Positions 33,527 to 46,643 are shown, counted from the stretch's first letter. The stretch: DNA of 64,000 nt from Roseospira navarrensis (GCF_009601025.1 NZ_WIVE01000008.1:25392-89391), one strand, 5' to 3'. Notes: generated by a model from the letters alone, not told the origin. Made by a program: numbers and translations.

Positions 33527-34921
33527 ATGGCCCGCGAGTGGACACCCCGAAGCTGGCGCGACAGACCGATCGAGCAGGTGCCGACCTATCCGGACCCGTC
33601 CCGCGTGCAGGCGGTGGAGTCCGAACTGGGCGTGCTGCCGCCCTTGGTGTTCGCCGGCGAGGCCCGCCGCCTGCGGGCGTCGCTCGCCCAGGTGGCGCAG
33701 GGCAAGGCGTTCCTGCTGCAGGGCGGCGACTGCGCCGAGAGCTTCGCCGAGTTCAACGCCAACACCATCCGCGACACCTTCCGCGTGATCCTGCAGATGG
33801 CCGTGGTGCTGACCTACGGCGCCGCCTGCCCGGTGGTGAAGGTGGGGCGCATGGCCGGCCAGTTCGCCAAGCCGCGCTCGACCCCGATGGAGGCCGTGGA
33901 CGGCGTCGAACTGCCGTCCTACCGGGGCGACATGGTCAACGGCATGGAGTTCGATCCGGCCGTGCGCACGCCGGACCCGGACCGGCTGCTGCGCGTCTAC
34001 CACCAGTCGGCGGCGACCCTGAACCTGCTGCGGGCGTTCTCCCAGGGCGGGTATGCCGACCTGTTCCAGATGCACCGCTGGACGCTGGACTTCGTCAAGG
34101 GCAGCCCCCAGGCCGACCGCTACGAAGACATGGCGAACCGCATCACCGAGGCGCTGGGCTTCATGGAGGCCTGCGGCATCACCGGCGAGTCGGTCGCCCA
34201 ACTGCGCGAGACGGACTTCTACACCTCGCACGAGGCGCTGCTGCTGAACTATGAAGAGGCGCTGACCCGCGAGGACTCCACCCGACCGGGCGAGTTCTAC
34301 TCGACCACCGCGCACATGCTGTGGGTGGGCGACCGCACCCGCCAGCCGGACGGCGCGCATGTGGAATACCTGCGCGGCATCCGCAATCCCATCGGGCTGA
34401 AGGCCGGGCCGTCCATGAGCCCGGATTCCTTGCTTCGCCTGATCGAGGCCCTGGATCCGAACAACGATCCGGGCCGCCTGACGGTGATCGCGCGCATGGG
34501 CGCCGACATGGTGGAGGAGCATCTGCCCGCCCTGGTGCGCGCCACCAAGCGCGAGGGCCGCAACGTGGTCTGGGCCTGCGACCCCATGCACGGCAACACG
34601 GTGAAGGCGTCCAGCGGGTTCAAGACGCGCTCCTTCGACCGCATCCTGGCCGAGGTGCGCGGCTTCTTCGCCGTCCATCAGGCCGAGGGCACCCATGCCG
34701 GCGGTGTCCACTTCGAGATGACCGGGCGCGACGTGACCGAGTGCATCGGCGGCGCGCAGGCCATCACGGAGGCGCGCCTCGGCGACCGCTACCACACACA
34801 CTGCGACCCGCGCCTGAACGCGCATCAGGCGCTGGAACTGGCCTTCCTGATCGCCGAGGGCCTGAAGCAGGAACGCGAGCTGGGCAAGCTGGCCGCGCCC
34901 GGCTTGGCCGCCGTGAGTTGA
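33527..34921 (+). CDS. aroG: Class II 3-deoxy-7-phosphoheptulonate (DAHP) synthase
   Basis: The product is 464 residues from [10 protein letters not shown], preceded by GAAGG seven bases before. A start five codons upstream at 33512 has a shorter spacing. The class II signatures are [65 protein letters not shown] and [15 protein letters not shown]. It makes DAHP from phosphoenolpyruvate and erythrose-4-phosphate, the first step of aromatic amino-acid synthesis. The 289-base leader (33223-33511) contains a TTTCCG/CGGAAA stem near 33370 and TTTATAT near 33448, a possible -10 box. Confidence 0.95.
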   Translation: MAREWTPRSWRDRPIEQVPTYPDPSRVQAVESELGVLPPLVFAGEARRLRASLAQVAQGKAFLLQGGDCAESFAEFNANTIRDTFRVILQMAVVLTYGAACPVVKVGRMAGQFAKPRSTPMEAVDGVELPSYRGDMVNGMEFDPAVRTPDPDRLLRVYHQSAATLNLLRAFSQGGYADLFQMHRWTLDFVKGSPQADRYEDMANRITEALGFMEACGITGESVAQLRETDFYTSHEALLLNYEEALTREDSTRPGEFYSTTAHMLWVGDRTRQPDGAHVEYLRGIRNPIGLKAGPSMSPDSLLRLIEALDPNNDPGRLTVIARMGADMVEEHLPALVRATKREGRNVVWACDPMHGNTVKASSGFKTRSFDRILAEVRGFFAVHQAEGTHAGGVHFEMTGRDVTECIGGAQAITEARLGDRYHTHCDPRLNAHQALELAFLIAEGLKQERELGKLAAPGLAAVS

Positions 34922-34952
34922 CGCGGCGGCGTCTGCCGCGAAGAGGGGCGTA

Positions 34953-36134
34953 ATGGACACCATTCCCACCGATTCGGCTGACAGCCTCGGATCCACCTGG
35001 CCACAGGCGCACATGGTTCCGGCGTGGACCGATGTGTATTTCGTGCGCACACGCGAGATCGTGCGCCGCTTCGGCGACTGCCGGGCGACCTATGCGGTGT
35101 TCATGCGCCGTCCGGTGGTGTACGCGCCGCGTCTGGCGCTGACCTGGCTGCGGGCCATGGCCAAGGCGCGCGGGTTCGAGGTCGAGGTCGATGAACAGTT
35201 CCGCGAAAGCCAGTGGGTCGGCGCCGGCGAGCCGATGATGTACCTGACCGGCTCCATGGCCGGGCTGGTGGACCTGGAGACCCTGTTCCTGCAGAAGCTG
35301 GGCGCCTGCGGAGTCGCGGCGTACAACGCCTTCACCATGAGCGCGGAACTGCCCGACGTGGCCTTCCTGGCCATGGACGCCCGCCACTGTGCAGGCACGG
35401 AGATGGCCGAACTGATGGCCTATGCCGCCTCGGTCGGCTCCAGCCGGGCCCGACGCAAGGCCAAGGCGAAGGGCTTCATCGGCAACGCCACCGATGCGAC
35501 GGCGCACTTCTTCGACCAGCGGGCGGGTCTGGGCACCATGCCGCACGGCCTGATCGGCTATGCGGGCTCGACGGTCCGCGCCGCCGAGATGTTCCATGAG
35601 ACCTTCCCGGATGTGCCCCTGACCGTGCTGGTGGACTACTTCGGCCAGGAGATCACGGACGCGCTGGCCGTGTGCCGCCGGTTCCCCGAGCTGGCCGCCC
35701 AGGGCCGCCTGAGCATCCGTCTGGACACCCACGGGGGTCGCTTCGTGGAGACCATGGACACCCAGAAGTCCTACGAGGTGCTGGACCGCCACTGCCCGGA
35801 CGCCATCCGCGGCTATCGGTCGGAAACGGAGCTGCGGTACCTGATCGGCACGGGCGTGTCCGCCGCCGCCATCTGGCACGTGCGCGAGAGCCTGGACCAG
35901 GCCGGCTTCCCCAATACGCGAATCGTGGCGTCGTCGGGCTTCGGCCCGGCCAAGTGCCGGGTGATGGGCTATGCCCGGGCGCCGATCGACGTGATCGGCA
36001 CCGGCAGCTATCTGCCCGAGAACTGGAACGAGACCTACGCCACGGCGGACATCATCGGCTATGACGGGCAACCGCGCGTGAAGATCGGCCGCGAGTTCCT
36101 GTTGCGCCGCGCGGAGGAGACCGGCGCGGGGTGA
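34953..36134 (+). CDS. pncB: Nicotinate phosphoribosyltransferase
   Basis: The product is 393 residues. YAVFMRRPVVYAPRLAL, VGAGEPMMYLTGSMAGLVDLETLFLQ, MPHGLIGYAGSTVRAAEMF, SIRLDTHGGRF and IVASSGFGPAKC match the nicotinate phosphoribosyltransferase family, with the phosphate-binding and ribose-binding loops in order. It is expected to salvage nicotinate into NAD precursors. It follows the DAHP synthase by 31 bases, probably co-transcribed. The family includes divergent members, so exact base specificity is not certain. Confidence 0.82.
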   Translation: MDTIPTDSADSLGSTWPQAHMVPAWTDVYFVRTREIVRRFGDCRATYAVFMRRPVVYAPRLALTWLRAMAKARGFEVEVDEQFRESQWVGAGEPMMYLTGSMAGLVDLETLFLQKLGACGVAAYNAFTMSAELPDVAFLAMDARHCAGTEMAELMAYAASVGSSRARRKAKAKGFIGNATDATAHFFDQRAGLGTMPHGLIGYAGSTVRAAEMFHETFPDVPLTVLVDYFGQEITDALAVCRRFPELAAQGRLSIRLDTHGGRFVETMDTQKSYEVLDRHCPDAIRGYRSETELRYLIGTGVSAAAIWHVRESLDQAGFPNTRIVASSGFGPAKCRVMGYARAPIDVIGTGSYLPENWNETYATADIIGYDGQPRVKIGREFLLRRAEETGAG

Positions 36135-36153
36135 TCGCCGGCGGTTCTGGAGA

Positions 36154-36480
36154 TCAGCGCGGCGAAGCCCCGTCGTCGGACGCCTCCAGGTGCCGCAGAT
36201 GCCGGTTCATCAGGACGATGGCCGGGCCGAGCCCAACGAAGAACACGCCCTGAGTCGCCCAGATCACCCAAGTGGGCAGTGTGCCGGTGAGGCTCAGGGC
36301 GATCAGGGTGCCCAACAGCGCCATGATCGCCCACAGTCCCACGGTGGCGCGGACCATGAAGCGGCGCACGCCTCCGGGACGGGCATTGCGAATGGATGCC
36401 CAGCTTCCGATCGCGCCCCCCAGCACACCGATCACCGCGCCGGCGATGCCGCCGACCAATCCCCATTCCGCACCGGTCAA
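36154..36480 (-). CDS. Small membrane protein, unknown function
   Basis: The product is 108 residues from a TTG start with GGAGG five bases before it. Three hydrophobic segments lie at about residues 6-25, 46-66 and 70-92; the short charged C-terminus (MNRHLRHLEASDDG) is probably cytoplasmic. Gly-rich GGIAGAVIGVLGGAIGSW suggests tight helix packing. I do not recognise a family. It is convergent with pncB and lies beyond the katG terminator. Confidence 0.65.
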   Translation of the reverse strand: MTGAEWGLVGGIAGAVIGVLGGAIGSWASIRNARPGGVRRFMVRATVGLWAIMALLGTLIALSLTGTLPTWVIWATQGVFFVGLGPAIVLMNRHLRHLEASDDGASPR

Positions 36481-36570
36481 GGCTGCCTCCTGCCGTCCAC
36501 CGCTCGGGGCGAGCCGCCGCCGGGCTGGAACTGGTACGATAGCACGCACCGGCAAACCGCGAGGGGCCTG

Positions 36571-36604
36571 AAAAAAACGGCACCGGGCGCGGAGCCCGGT
36601 GCCG
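36571..36604 (-). terminator. Rho-independent terminator of katG
   Basis: On the minus strand CGGCACCGGGC pairs with GCCCGGTGCCG around a 5-base loop and is followed by seven T (36571-36577). Confidence 0.93.
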
Positions 36605-36646
36605 TGATGCCTGCGGCAGGTGCGTGAGAGTCACGCGCCGATCGGC

Positions 36647-39183
<2,537 letters not shown>

Positions 39184-39660
39184 TCAGGCCTCGGGTTCGG
39201 GGGTTCCGAGCGTCTTGGTCAACTCGAACACGCGCCGTCGGACGGTGGGGCTGGCGATCCGGTAGTACGAGCGCACCAGTTCAAGGGTTTCCCGGCGGGT
39301 CATGGGATCGGCGGGCCGGCCCGGGTGTTCCGGTTCCACCGTGGTGGCCGTGAGGTTGCGGGGGCTGAGGGACGAGGTGTCGTCGTCCATGTCCTCAAAA
39401 AAGTACCCCATCGGCACGTCGAGCACCCGGCTCAGGTCCCACAGCCGGCTGGCGCCGATGCGGTTGGCGCCCCTCTCGTACTTCTGGACCTGCTGGAAGG
39501 TCAGGCCGATGGCCTCCCCCAGCCGCTCCTGGCTCATCCCGAGCAGGGTCCGCCGCAGACGCACGCGTGCTCCCACATGCACGTCCACTGGATTGGGCTT
39601 GCCCGAAGGAGTCCGTCCCCGCCTGGACCGCCTCGGTTCGCCCCGGTCATCGTCCGCCAT
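39184..39660 (-). CDS. XRE-family transcriptional regulator
   Basis: The product is 158 residues. Residues about 27-85 form the helix-turn-helix: [60 protein letters not shown]. The HTH_3 domain is followed by a helical tail with [22 protein letters not shown]. Regulators of this type sit between lnt and metK in many alphaproteobacteria; here metK is not beside it. It has its own promoter 115-140 bases upstream and a palindrome in the leader that could be its own operator. Upstream in-frame starts at 39756 would add about 32 residues. Confidence 0.85.
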   Translation of the reverse strand: MADDDRGEPRRSRRGRTPSGKPNPVDVHVGARVRLRRTLLGMSQERLGEAIGLTFQQVQKYERGANRIGASRLWDLSRVLDVPMGYFFEDMDDDTSSLSPRNLTATTVEPEHPGRPADPMTRRETLELVRSYYRIASPTVRRRVFELTKTLGTPEPEA

Positions 39661-39743
39661 GTATTTCGCCCATCCAAGAAGGGAAGTGCAGCACCGGGCG
39701 CCTCCCTGGAGCCTCCGCTTGCGCCATGGAGGGCAAATCAACT

Positions 39744-39753
39744 CAGTATACTG
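39744..39753. promoter_or_regulatory. CAGTATACTG palindrome, candidate xre autoregulatory site
   Basis: This perfect 10-bp palindrome lies just downstream of the start point predicted from the promoter at 39774-39802, where a bound repressor would stop transcription. It also looks like a -10 box (TATACT) on the minus strand. Confidence 0.4.
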
Positions 39754-39773
39754 CACGTATTAGGAAGGAAGCC

Positions 39774-39802
39774 AGAATATGCAGCAATCGAAGACTGGTC
39801 AA
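39774..39802 (-). promoter_or_regulatory. Strong candidate promoter of xre
   Basis: On the minus strand TTGACC (39797-39802), exactly 17 bases, then TATTCT (39774-39779), in an AT-rich pocket between lnt and xre. Confidence 0.65.
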
Positions 39803-39868
39803 TACAAAACCTGCACTTTTACCTAAGTGGCTCGTTCGCATCGGGATTCATCCGATGGTAGGCACGAC

Positions 39869-41449
39869 TCAGGAAGTTGTCGAGCGCCGGCCCCGCGCGG
39901 CGAGGACCAGGACCAGCCAGATCAGGCCCCCCAAACCGGCCGGCAGGGCGTTGCCCGCGCGGGCGAACAGGGTGGGCGGCAGAGCGCCGGGCAGCGCCGC
40001 GTCCACCACGCCGCGCGTCCCCAGGTCCTGGCGGGCCGTGACCCGGCCCAAGGGATCGACCACGCCGGAAATGCCGGTGTTGGCGACCCGCACCAGGGGC
40101 AGGCCCTCTTCCACCGCGCGCAGACGGGCGGTGGCGAAGTGCTGATAGGGACCGGGGCTGAGGCCGTACCAGCCGTCGTTGGTCAGGTTGACCATCCACG
40201 CCGGCCGGTCGGCGGCATCCACCACCGCACCCGGGAAGATCACTTCGTAGCAGATCAGCGGAGAGACCGGCGGCGTGTCCGGCAGGCGCAGGGTCAGGGG
40301 GCCGGTTCCGAACGAGAAGTCCACCCGCCCCGGGGTGATCTTCTGGACCGGCAGGATGTCGCCGAAGGGCACGTACTCGCCGAACGGCACCAGATGGAAC
40401 TTGTCGGAGGTAGCCAGCAGGCGCCCCTCGGCCGTGATCGCCATGAGGCTGTTCCAGACCTGGAACGGCTCCTGGCCGGGCGGCGTGATGCGCGGCGCGC
40501 CGGTGAGGAGCAGACCACCCGGCGGCACCCCGTCCGCCGCCACGAACCGGCGCGGCACATCGGCGTTGAGCGCGAAGGCCGAGGCCGTCTCGGGCCAGAT
40601 CACATGGGTGATGTCCTCGAAGCCGGGGGCGCGGCTGAGCGCGACGTGCTCGACCAGGTTCAGGTCGCGCAGATTGCCGTCCCACTTCTGCTGCTGGCTC
40701 AGGTTCGGTTGCACCAGCCGCAGGCGCACGCCCTCCACCGCGCCCGGATCCACCGTGGCCAGCCGCCATGCCCCCCAGCCCGAGGGGAGGGCGAGCAGCG
40801 CCGCCGCGCCCGCCAGCAGCGCGGCCGAGCGGCCCGGTGGGCGCGTGTCGCCCAGGAGCGCGGGGGCGGCCAGGACCAGCACGGTCAGGCCGCTCAGGCC
40901 CAGCGCGCCGATCAGGCTGGCGCTCTGAAGCACCGGCTCAAGGGGCATCCAGACGGTGGCCGCCATGTTCCAGGGAAAGCCGGTGGCGACCCACATGCGC
41001 AGCCACTCGGCCAGCATCCAGCCGGCCGCCAGCGCGATGATGCGCCCGGCCGCGCCGGGCCGCCACGCGAGCCCGGCCAGCAGGGTCCCAGCGCCCGAGA
41101 ACAGCGCCAGCACGGCGCTCAGGCCGCCCACGGCGAAGGGAATCATCCAGCCGAAGGTGGCGGCATCCACCAGCAGGGCATGGGCGATCCAGTGGATCCC
41201 GACCACGAAGAAGCCGAGGCCGAACCACCAGCCGGTCCCGAAGTAGGTCCGCCGCGGGCGGCCGCGTGGATCGGACTCGATCCCGTCCAGCAGCCAGACC
41301 AGCCCGACCAGCGCCACGGCCAGCAGGGGCACGGCGTGAAAAGGGGGCAGGGCGAGAGCGCCCAGCGCCCCCAGCGCGACCGCCAGCCCGCGACGGCGCC
41401 AGCCGCGCAGGCCCGCGACGGCGGCGGCGAGCCGCTGGATCGGGCGCAT
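39869..41449 (-). CDS. lnt: Apolipoprotein N-acyltransferase
   Basis: The product is 526 residues. Seven or eight hydrophobic segments occupy residues 20-225. The nitrilase-like domain then has the catalytic triad: Glu in VIWPETAS, Lys in SDKFHLVPFGEYVPFG, Cys in SPLICYEVIFP. MVNLTNDGWYG and LVRVANTGISGVVDP complete the family pattern, and a C-terminal segment anchors it. It adds the third acyl chain to lipoproteins in the inner membrane. It starts 2 bases after the corC stop. Confidence 0.95.
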   Translation of the reverse strand: MRPIQRLAAAVAGLRGWRRRGLAVALGALGALALPPFHAVPLLAVALVGLVWLLDGIESDPRGRPRRTYFGTGWWFGLGFFVVGIHWIAHALLVDAATFGWMIPFAVGGLSAVLALFSGAGTLLAGLAWRPGAAGRIIALAAGWMLAEWLRMWVATGFPWNMAATVWMPLEPVLQSASLIGALGLSGLTVLVLAAPALLGDTRPPGRSAALLAGAAALLALPSGWGAWRLATVDPGAVEGVRLRLVQPNLSQQQKWDGNLRDLNLVEHVALSRAPGFEDITHVIWPETASAFALNADVPRRFVAADGVPPGGLLLTGAPRITPPGQEPFQVWNSLMAITAEGRLLATSDKFHLVPFGEYVPFGDILPVQKITPGRVDFSFGTGPLTLRLPDTPPVSPLICYEVIFPGAVVDAADRPAWMVNLTNDGWYGLSPGPYQHFATARLRAVEEGLPLVRVANTGISGVVDPLGRVTARQDLGTRGVVDAALPGALPPTLFARAGNALPAGLGGLIWLVLVLAARGRRSTTS

Positions 41450-41451
41450 GC

Positions 41452-42441
41452 CTAGGGGCCGCCGTTGCCGGCGCGGGACCCTTCCGGGATCTCCGGCGGC
41501 AGGTTGCGCAGCCGCAACCGCTTGATCCGGCGCGGATCGGCCTCCATGACCTCGAACTCAAGGCCGCTTTCGTGGACCAGCAATTCGCCCCGGGTCGGCA
41601 CCCGGCCCGCCAGCCGGAACACCAGTCCGGCCAGGGTGTCGGTCTCCTCGCGCTCGTCCTCGGTCAGGATGGCGCCGTACCGGCCCTCGAACTCCTCCAG
41701 GTCGAAGCGGGCGTCCGCAACCACCGAGCCGTCCTCCTGCACCACCAGTTCGGGGTCCACCTCGGCGTCGTGCTCGTCCTCGATCTCGCCGACGATCTGC
41801 TCCACAAGATCCTCGATGGTCACCAGCCCGTCGATGCCGCCGTACTCGTCCACCACCAGCGCCATGTGCGTCTTCTTCAGGCGCATTTCCAGCAGCAGAT
41901 CCAGCACACGCATGGACGGCGACACGAACAGGACCGGCCGCGCCAGGGCGCCCAGGTCCGGTTGCTCGCCCCGGTGCAGGAAGGGAATGACGTCCTTGAT
42001 GTGGACCATGCCCAGGGTGTCGTCGAGCGATTCCCGGTAGACGGGCATGCGGGAATGGCCCTTGTCGGCCATCATCCGGGCGATTTCCGGCAGGGTCGCC
42101 GTCTCGCTCAGGGCCGAGATGTCCGGTCGGGGCACCATGATGTCATCAGCGGTCATGTCGCGCTGATGCAGGATGTTCGTAATCAGCAGGCGTTCGTGCG
42201 CGTCGATGGGCAGTTCCGCCTCGTCGCGGCCCTCGATGATCTCTTCCAGCGTGTCGCGCACCGAACCGTCGCCGTTGCCACGCCCCCGGAACAGACCCCG
42301 GATCCAGTCGCCCAGGCCGTCGCTCTCGCCGTCGCCGTCGCCGCCGCCGGTCGCCGGGTCGCCGTCCACGGGGCCGTTGCGCGGACGCTCGGGCTCCGGG
42401 GCCGGGCCCGGCTCGCTACTTGGTGATGTCGGGTCGTTCAT
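41452..42441 (-). CDS. corC: CBS-domain CorC/HlyC-type protein
   Basis: The product is 329 residues. A long acidic, proline/glycine-rich N-terminus (1-60) precedes the CBS pair: ITADDIMVPRPDISALSE and HIKDVIPFLHRGE, then the second CBS ending MALVVDEYGGIDGLVTIEDLVEQIVGEIEDEHD. The CorC_HlyC domain (240-315) closes the protein. Members bind nucleotides and are linked to magnesium/cobalt efflux. The start overlaps the end of ybeY by 26 bases. Confidence 0.9.
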   Translation of the reverse strand: MNDPTSPSSEPGPAPEPERPRNGPVDGDPATGGGDGDGESDGLGDWIRGLFRGRGNGDGSVRDTLEEIIEGRDEAELPIDAHERLLITNILHQRDMTADDIMVPRPDISALSETATLPEIARMMADKGHSRMPVYRESLDDTLGMVHIKDVIPFLHRGEQPDLGALARPVLFVSPSMRVLDLLLEMRLKKTHMALVVDEYGGIDGLVTIEDLVEQIVGEIEDEHDAEVDPELVVQEDGSVVADARFDLEEFEGRYGAILTEDEREETDTLAGLVFRLAGRVPTRGELLVHESGLEFEVMEADPRRIKRLRLRNLPPEIPEGSRAGNGGP

Positions 42442-43039
42442 TGTCTCCAATCCCTGGATCCCGCGCCGGCGCGTGTGGGTCGGCAATGCCGAGCCCGGCC
42501 AGGATGCGGGTTTCAAGGCGCTCCATGACCTCGGCCTCGGCGTCGTCCTGATGGTCATGGCCCAGCAGGTGCAACACGCCATGGACCACCAGGTGTGTCA
42601 GGTGATCGGCCAGGGTCTTGCCGTCGCGGGTCGCCTCCTCCCGCGTCGTTTCCAGGGCGACGATCACGTCGCCCAGCATCTCCGGTTCGTCGTCCCCGTC
42701 GTCCCAGGGCTCGGCCTGGGGGGGCAGGGCGTGGCCGTCGCCGTCCTCCAGCGCCGCGAAGGCGAGCACGTTGGTCGGCTTGTCCTGGCCCCGGAAGTCC
42801 CGGTTCAGGTCGCGCACGCTGGCGTCGTCCTCCAGGGCCACGCAGACCTCCAGCCCGCGGTCCGGGCGCAGCCGCCCGGCCAGGGGCGAGTCCGCCAGTC
42901 CGTCCTCAAGCGCGGCGTGAACGGCGCGCTCGCACAGGGCCACGGGGCCCTTGACCGCCTTACGCCAGGCCGGCAGGTCCACCACCACATCCACGCTGAC
43001 CCGCGGCGCGTTCGCCTCTGCCGTCGCCGTCCCGGTCAT
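42416..43039 (-). CDS. ybeY: Endoribonuclease YbeY
   Basis: The product is 207 residues, longer than the 155 of E. coli because of an acidic insert (PPQAEPWDDGDDEPE) and a C-terminal tail. LNRDFRGQDKPTNVLAF and HLVVHGVLHLLGHDHQDDAEAEVME give the three His zinc site. It matures the 3' end of 16S rRNA and takes part in ribosome quality control. It overlaps phoH by ATGA and corC by 26 bases. Confidence 0.94.
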   Translation of the reverse strand: MTGTATAEANAPRVSVDVVVDLPAWRKAVKGPVALCERAVHAALEDGLADSPLAGRLRPDRGLEVCVALEDDASVRDLNRDFRGQDKPTNVLAFAALEDGDGHALPPQAEPWDDGDDEPEMLGDVIVALETTREEATRDGKTLADHLTHLVVHGVLHLLGHDHQDDAEAEVMERLETRILAGLGIADPHAPARDPGIGDNERPDITK

Positions 43040-44031
43040 CGCCGATGGTCCTTGCCTGCGGTGTCCGTGTCCTTGCCGAGTTGCCGGTCCCGCGCGTCAT
43101 AGGCTTTCACGATGCGCGTCACCAGATCGTGGCGCACCACGTCCCGGTGCGAGAAGGAACACACCGACACCCCCTCCAGGCCGTCCAGGGTCTCCAGCGC
43201 GTCGCGCAGCCCGGAGCGCGCGCCCAGCGGCAGGTCGATCTGGGTCATGTCGCCGGTCACCACCATGCGCGAATGCTCGCCCATCCGGGTCAGGAACATC
43301 TTCATCTGGGTCGGGGTGGTGTTCTGGGCCTCGTCCAGGATGATGCAGGCGTTGGCCAGCGTGCGCCCGCGCATGAAGGCCAGCGGGGCCACCTCGATCT
43401 CGCCCGCCTCCATGCGGCGCATCACCTCGTCGCCCGGCAGCATCTCATACAGCGCGTCATACATGGGCCGCAGGTAGGGGTCCACCTTCTCGCGCAGGTC
43501 GCCGGGCAGGAAGCCCAGGCGCTCGCCGGCCTCCACCGCCGGACGCGACAGAATGATGCGGTCCACCGCCCCGGTCATCTTCAGCACCACCGCATGGGCG
43601 ATCGCCAGATAGGTCTTGCCGGTGCCCGCCGGTCCCAGCCCGAACACCAGTTCGTCCCGGGCCATGGCCTGCACGTAGCGGGCCTGGGCGGGCGAGCGCG
43701 CCTCGATCGCGCGCTTGCGGGTGCGCAGAACGGGCGCCGGGCCGTCGGGCAGGGCCTCCGGCTCCAGGCCCATGCGCACGGCGGCGTCCACATCCGCCTT
43801 GGTCACGTCCTGGCCGGCCCGCGCCCGGCTGTAGAGCGCATCCAGCGCCCGGACCGCGACGCTCACGCCCTCGGCCGTGCCGGCCACCGTGATTTCGTTG
43901 CCGCGCGTGGGCAGCGAGACGCCCAGGCGCGCCTCCAGGTGCTCCATGTTCTCGCTGCCGGGGCCGAACACGACCTGAAGGGCGCCATTGTCGCCGTAGG
44001 TCCGGACCGCCTGAACGGTGTCGCCGGTCAC
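43036..44031 (-). CDS. phoH: PhoH-family ATPase
   Basis: The product is 331 residues from a GTG start that overlaps the miaB stop (GTGA). The N-terminal 100 residues are KH/nucleic-acid-binding-like ([20 protein letters not shown]). The ATPase core has [14 protein letters not shown] as Walker A and [21 protein letters not shown] as Walker B, with [12 protein letters not shown] as sensor. Such PhoH/YbeZ proteins work with YbeY in RNA metabolism; the two genes are adjacent and overlap here. Confidence 0.93.
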   Translation of the reverse strand: MTGDTVQAVRTYGDNGALQVVFGPGSENMEHLEARLGVSLPTRGNEITVAGTAEGVSVAVRALDALYSRARAGQDVTKADVDAAVRMGLEPEALPDGPAPVLRTRKRAIEARSPAQARYVQAMARDELVFGLGPAGTGKTYLAIAHAVVLKMTGAVDRIILSRPAVEAGERLGFLPGDLREKVDPYLRPMYDALYEMLPGDEVMRRMEAGEIEVAPLAFMRGRTLANACIILDEAQNTTPTQMKMFLTRMGEHSRMVVTGDMTQIDLPLGARSGLRDALETLDGLEGVSVCSFSHRDVVRHDLVTRIVKAYDARDRQLGKDTDTAGKDHRR

Positions 44032-45434
44032 GCCCGCACCCTCGCGGCCTGCGCCGGGTCGGCGTCGGCGAGCCGGCCGGACAGGCTGTTGGGCTGGCCC
44101 TGCTCCACGATCACCCGGCGCACGGTGCCCAGCATGGTGCCGGGCGCCTGCACGTGGACGGGCTGCATGAAGGGGCTGCGGCCAACGAGCTGGCCCGGCC
44201 ATTTGCCCGTGCGGTCCAGCAGAACGTCCATCTCCAGGCCTTCGCAACGGCGGTTGAAGGCGATCTGCTGATCCCGCAGCCGCTCCTGCAGCGAGGCCAG
44301 ACGGCGCGCCTTCTCGTCGGCGGGCACCTGCGCCGCCATGCCGGCGGCCGGCGTGCCGGGCCGGGGGCTGTACATGAAGGAATAGGCCTGCACGAAGCCG
44401 ATCTCGTCCACCAGGTCCAGGGTGGCCTGGAACTCCGCCGCCGTCTCGCCGGGGAACCCGACGATGAAGTCCGACGACAGGGCCAGATCGGGCCGCGCCG
44501 TCTTCAGCCGGTCCACGATCCGGCGATAGGCGTCGGCGTCGTGGCCCCGGTTCATGGCCTTGAGAATACGATCGGAGCCCGACTGCACGGGAAGGTGCAG
44601 GAAGGGCATCAGCGCCGGCACCTCGGCATGGGCGGCGATCAGGTCGTCGTCCACGTCGCGCGGGTGGCTGGTGGTGTAGCGGATGCGCTCCACCCCGTCG
44701 ATCTCGGCCAGGGCGCGGATCAGGCGGCCCAGGCCCCAGGTCGCCCCGGCGGGACCCGCGCCGTGATAGGCGTTGACGTTCTGGCCGAGCAGGGTGATTT
44801 CCACCGTGCCCCCGGCGGCCAGGGCGCGCGCCTCGGCCAGGATGTCGGCGACCGGGCGCGAGTACTCGGCGCCGCGCGTGTACGGCACCACACAGAAGGT
44901 GCAGAACTTGTCGCAGCCCTCCTGGATCGACAGGAAGGCGGCCGGGCCGCGCTCGCCCGCCGGCGGCAGGTGGTCGAACTTGGGGTCTGCCGGAAAGTCG
45001 GTGTCGAGCTGCGCCGTGCCGGCCCGGCTGAGGCGCGCGATCATCTCGGGCAGGCGGTGATAGGCCTGCGGTCCCAGCACCAGGTCCACGAACGGCGCGC
45101 GGGTCAGGATCTCCTCGCCCTCCGCCTGGGCCACGCAGCCGGCCACGCCCAGGATGGTGCGGCCCAGACCCCGGGCCTCGCGGGCGGCGCGGATCTGGCG
45201 CAGCCGGCCCAGCTCGGAGAACACCTTCTCGGCGGCCTTCTCGCGGATGTGGCAGGTGTTCAGGATGACCATGTCGGCGTCGGCCGGGTCGTCGGTGGCC
45301 GAATAGCCGAGCGGCGCCAGCACGTCCGCCATGCGGGCGGAGTCGTACACGTTCATCTGGCAGCCGTAGGTCTTGATGCAGAGTTTCCTGGTCGCCAAGG
45401 CGAGTCGTTCGCGCGGTGCGAGCCGCGTCCTCAT
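44028..45434 (-). CDS. miaB: tRNA-2-methylthio-N6-dimethylallyladenosine synthase
   Basis: The product is 468 residues. The N-terminal methylthiotransferase domain begins [19 protein letters not shown]. The radical-SAM cluster is [16 protein letters not shown], and the C-terminal TRAM domain follows with [11 protein letters not shown]. The fused cluster cysteines are all present ([20 protein letters not shown]). It methylthiolates A37 of tRNAs reading UNN codons. The ATG used (MRTRLAP) lacks a clear ribosome site. It heads the miaB-phoH-ybeY-corC-lnt operon and is divergent from pyrB. Confidence 0.94.
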   Translation of the reverse strand: MRTRLAPRERLALATRKLCIKTYGCQMNVYDSARMADVLAPLGYSATDDPADADMVILNTCHIREKAAEKVFSELGRLRQIRAAREARGLGRTILGVAGCVAQAEGEEILTRAPFVDLVLGPQAYHRLPEMIARLSRAGTAQLDTDFPADPKFDHLPPAGERGPAAFLSIQEGCDKFCTFCVVPYTRGAEYSRPVADILAEARALAAGGTVEITLLGQNVNAYHGAGPAGATWGLGRLIRALAEIDGVERIRYTTSHPRDVDDDLIAAHAEVPALMPFLHLPVQSGSDRILKAMNRGHDADAYRRIVDRLKTARPDLALSSDFIVGFPGETAAEFQATLDLVDEIGFVQAYSFMYSPRPGTPAAGMAAQVPADEKARRLASLQERLRDQQIAFNRRCEGLEMDVLLDRTGKWPGQLVGRSPFMQPVHVQAPGTMLGTVRRVIVEQGQPNSLSGRLADADPAQAARVRA

Positions 45435-45665
45435 CTCGTGGAAACGTTGACCGGCGCAGACCCGGCGGACTCCGGGCGCCGGGCCGGCCCCCCGGTTCGG
45501 GCAAGCAGGCTGCTGAATTTGCAAGGTGAGCGGGGGCCGGCGGGTTGTCAAGCGGGCGTTGTGGCCCGCCGGGCGGCCGTTCGCCCGGCGGGCGCGGTTC
45601 GCCGCCGGTTTCGGGCCCGCCAGACCCTTGCCGACGGCGGGTCCGGAAGCTATGGTCCGGCCACC

Positions 45666-46643
45666 ATGACAGACGCCATTTTCGCTCACCGCGACCTGCT
45701 CGGCATCCAGGGGCTTCATCCTCCGGAAATCGGGCACCTATTGGATCTCGCCGACGGTCAGGTGGACCAGTGTCGCGGCCTGGACAAGGCCAGCGACGCC
45801 ATGGCCGGACGGACCGTCATCAACCTGTTCTTCGAGAACTCGACCCGCACCCGGACATCGTTCGAACTGGCCGCCAAGCGCCAGGGGGCCGAGGTCATCA
45901 ACATGCAGGTCTCGACCAGCTCGGTCGCCAAGGGCGAAACGCTGATCGACACCGCCGTGACCCTGAACGCCATGCATCCCGACGTGCTGGTGGTCCGCCA
46001 TCCGGAATCGGGCGCGGTCAAGCTGCTGGCGGAAAAGGTGAACTGCGCCGTCGTCAACGGCGGCGACGGCAGCCACGAGCATCCCACCCAGGCGCTGCTG
46101 GACGCGCTGACCATCCGCCGCCGCCGGGGCCGCCTGGACGGCCTGCGCGTGGCCATCTGCGGCGACATCCTGCACAGCCGGGTGGCGCGCTCGAACATCA
46201 TCCTGCTGACCACCATGGGCGCCGAGGTCCGCCTGATCGGTCCGAACACCCTCGTGCCGCGGGCGTTCGAGGACATGGGCGTGCAGGTGTTCACCAACAT
46301 GCGCGAGGGCCTGACGGACTGTGACATCGTCATGATGCTGCGCCTGCAGACGGAGCGCATGCGGGGCAACTTCATCCCGTCCGTGCGCGAGTACTTCCGC
46401 TTCTTCGGGCTGGACCGGGACAAGCTGTCGCGCGCCAAGCCGGATGCGCTCATCATGCACCCGGGACCGATGAACCGGGGGGTGGAGATCGACTCCGACG
46501 TGGCCGACGACTTCGAGCGCAGCGTGATCCGCGAGCAGGTCGAAATGGGCGTGGCCGTGCGCATGGCCGTGCTCGACCTGCTGGCCCGCAACCTGGACAG
46601 CATGCGCCGCAACCAGCCCTTCGGCGGGCGGGGGGGCGTCTGA
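45666..46643 (+). CDS. pyrB: Aspartate carbamoyltransferase catalytic subunit
   Basis: The product is 325 residues. [18 protein letters not shown] is the carbamoyl-phosphate loop, [22 protein letters not shown] and [14 protein letters not shown] hold aspartate and domain-closure residues, and MLRLQTERM and [13 protein letters not shown] complete it. It makes carbamoyl aspartate in pyrimidine synthesis. Its stop is one base past the start of the next gene, a dihydroorotase-like partner, as in pyrB-pyrC' pairs that form one dodecameric complex. There is no clear ribosome site ahead of the ATG. Confidence 0.96.
   Translation: MTDAIFAHRDLLGIQGLHPPEIGHLLDLADGQVDQCRGLDKASDAMAGRTVINLFFENSTRTRTSFELAAKRQGAEVINMQVSTSSVAKGETLIDTAVTLNAMHPDVLVVRHPESGAVKLLAEKVNCAVVNGGDGSHEHPTQALLDALTIRRRRGRLDGLRVAICGDILHSRVARSNIILLTTMGAEVRLIGPNTLVPRAFEDMGVQVFTNMREGLTDCDIVMMLRLQTERMRGNFIPSVREYFRFFGLDRDKLSRAKPDALIMHPGPMNRGVEIDSDVADDFERSVIREQVEMGVAVRMAVLDLLARNLDSMRRNQPFGGRGGV

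Noticed and set aside
45435..45665. Leader peptide overlapping the pyrB start
   Set aside because: The ATG at 45653 reads through out of frame with no stop near pyrB, so it does not look like a coupled leader.
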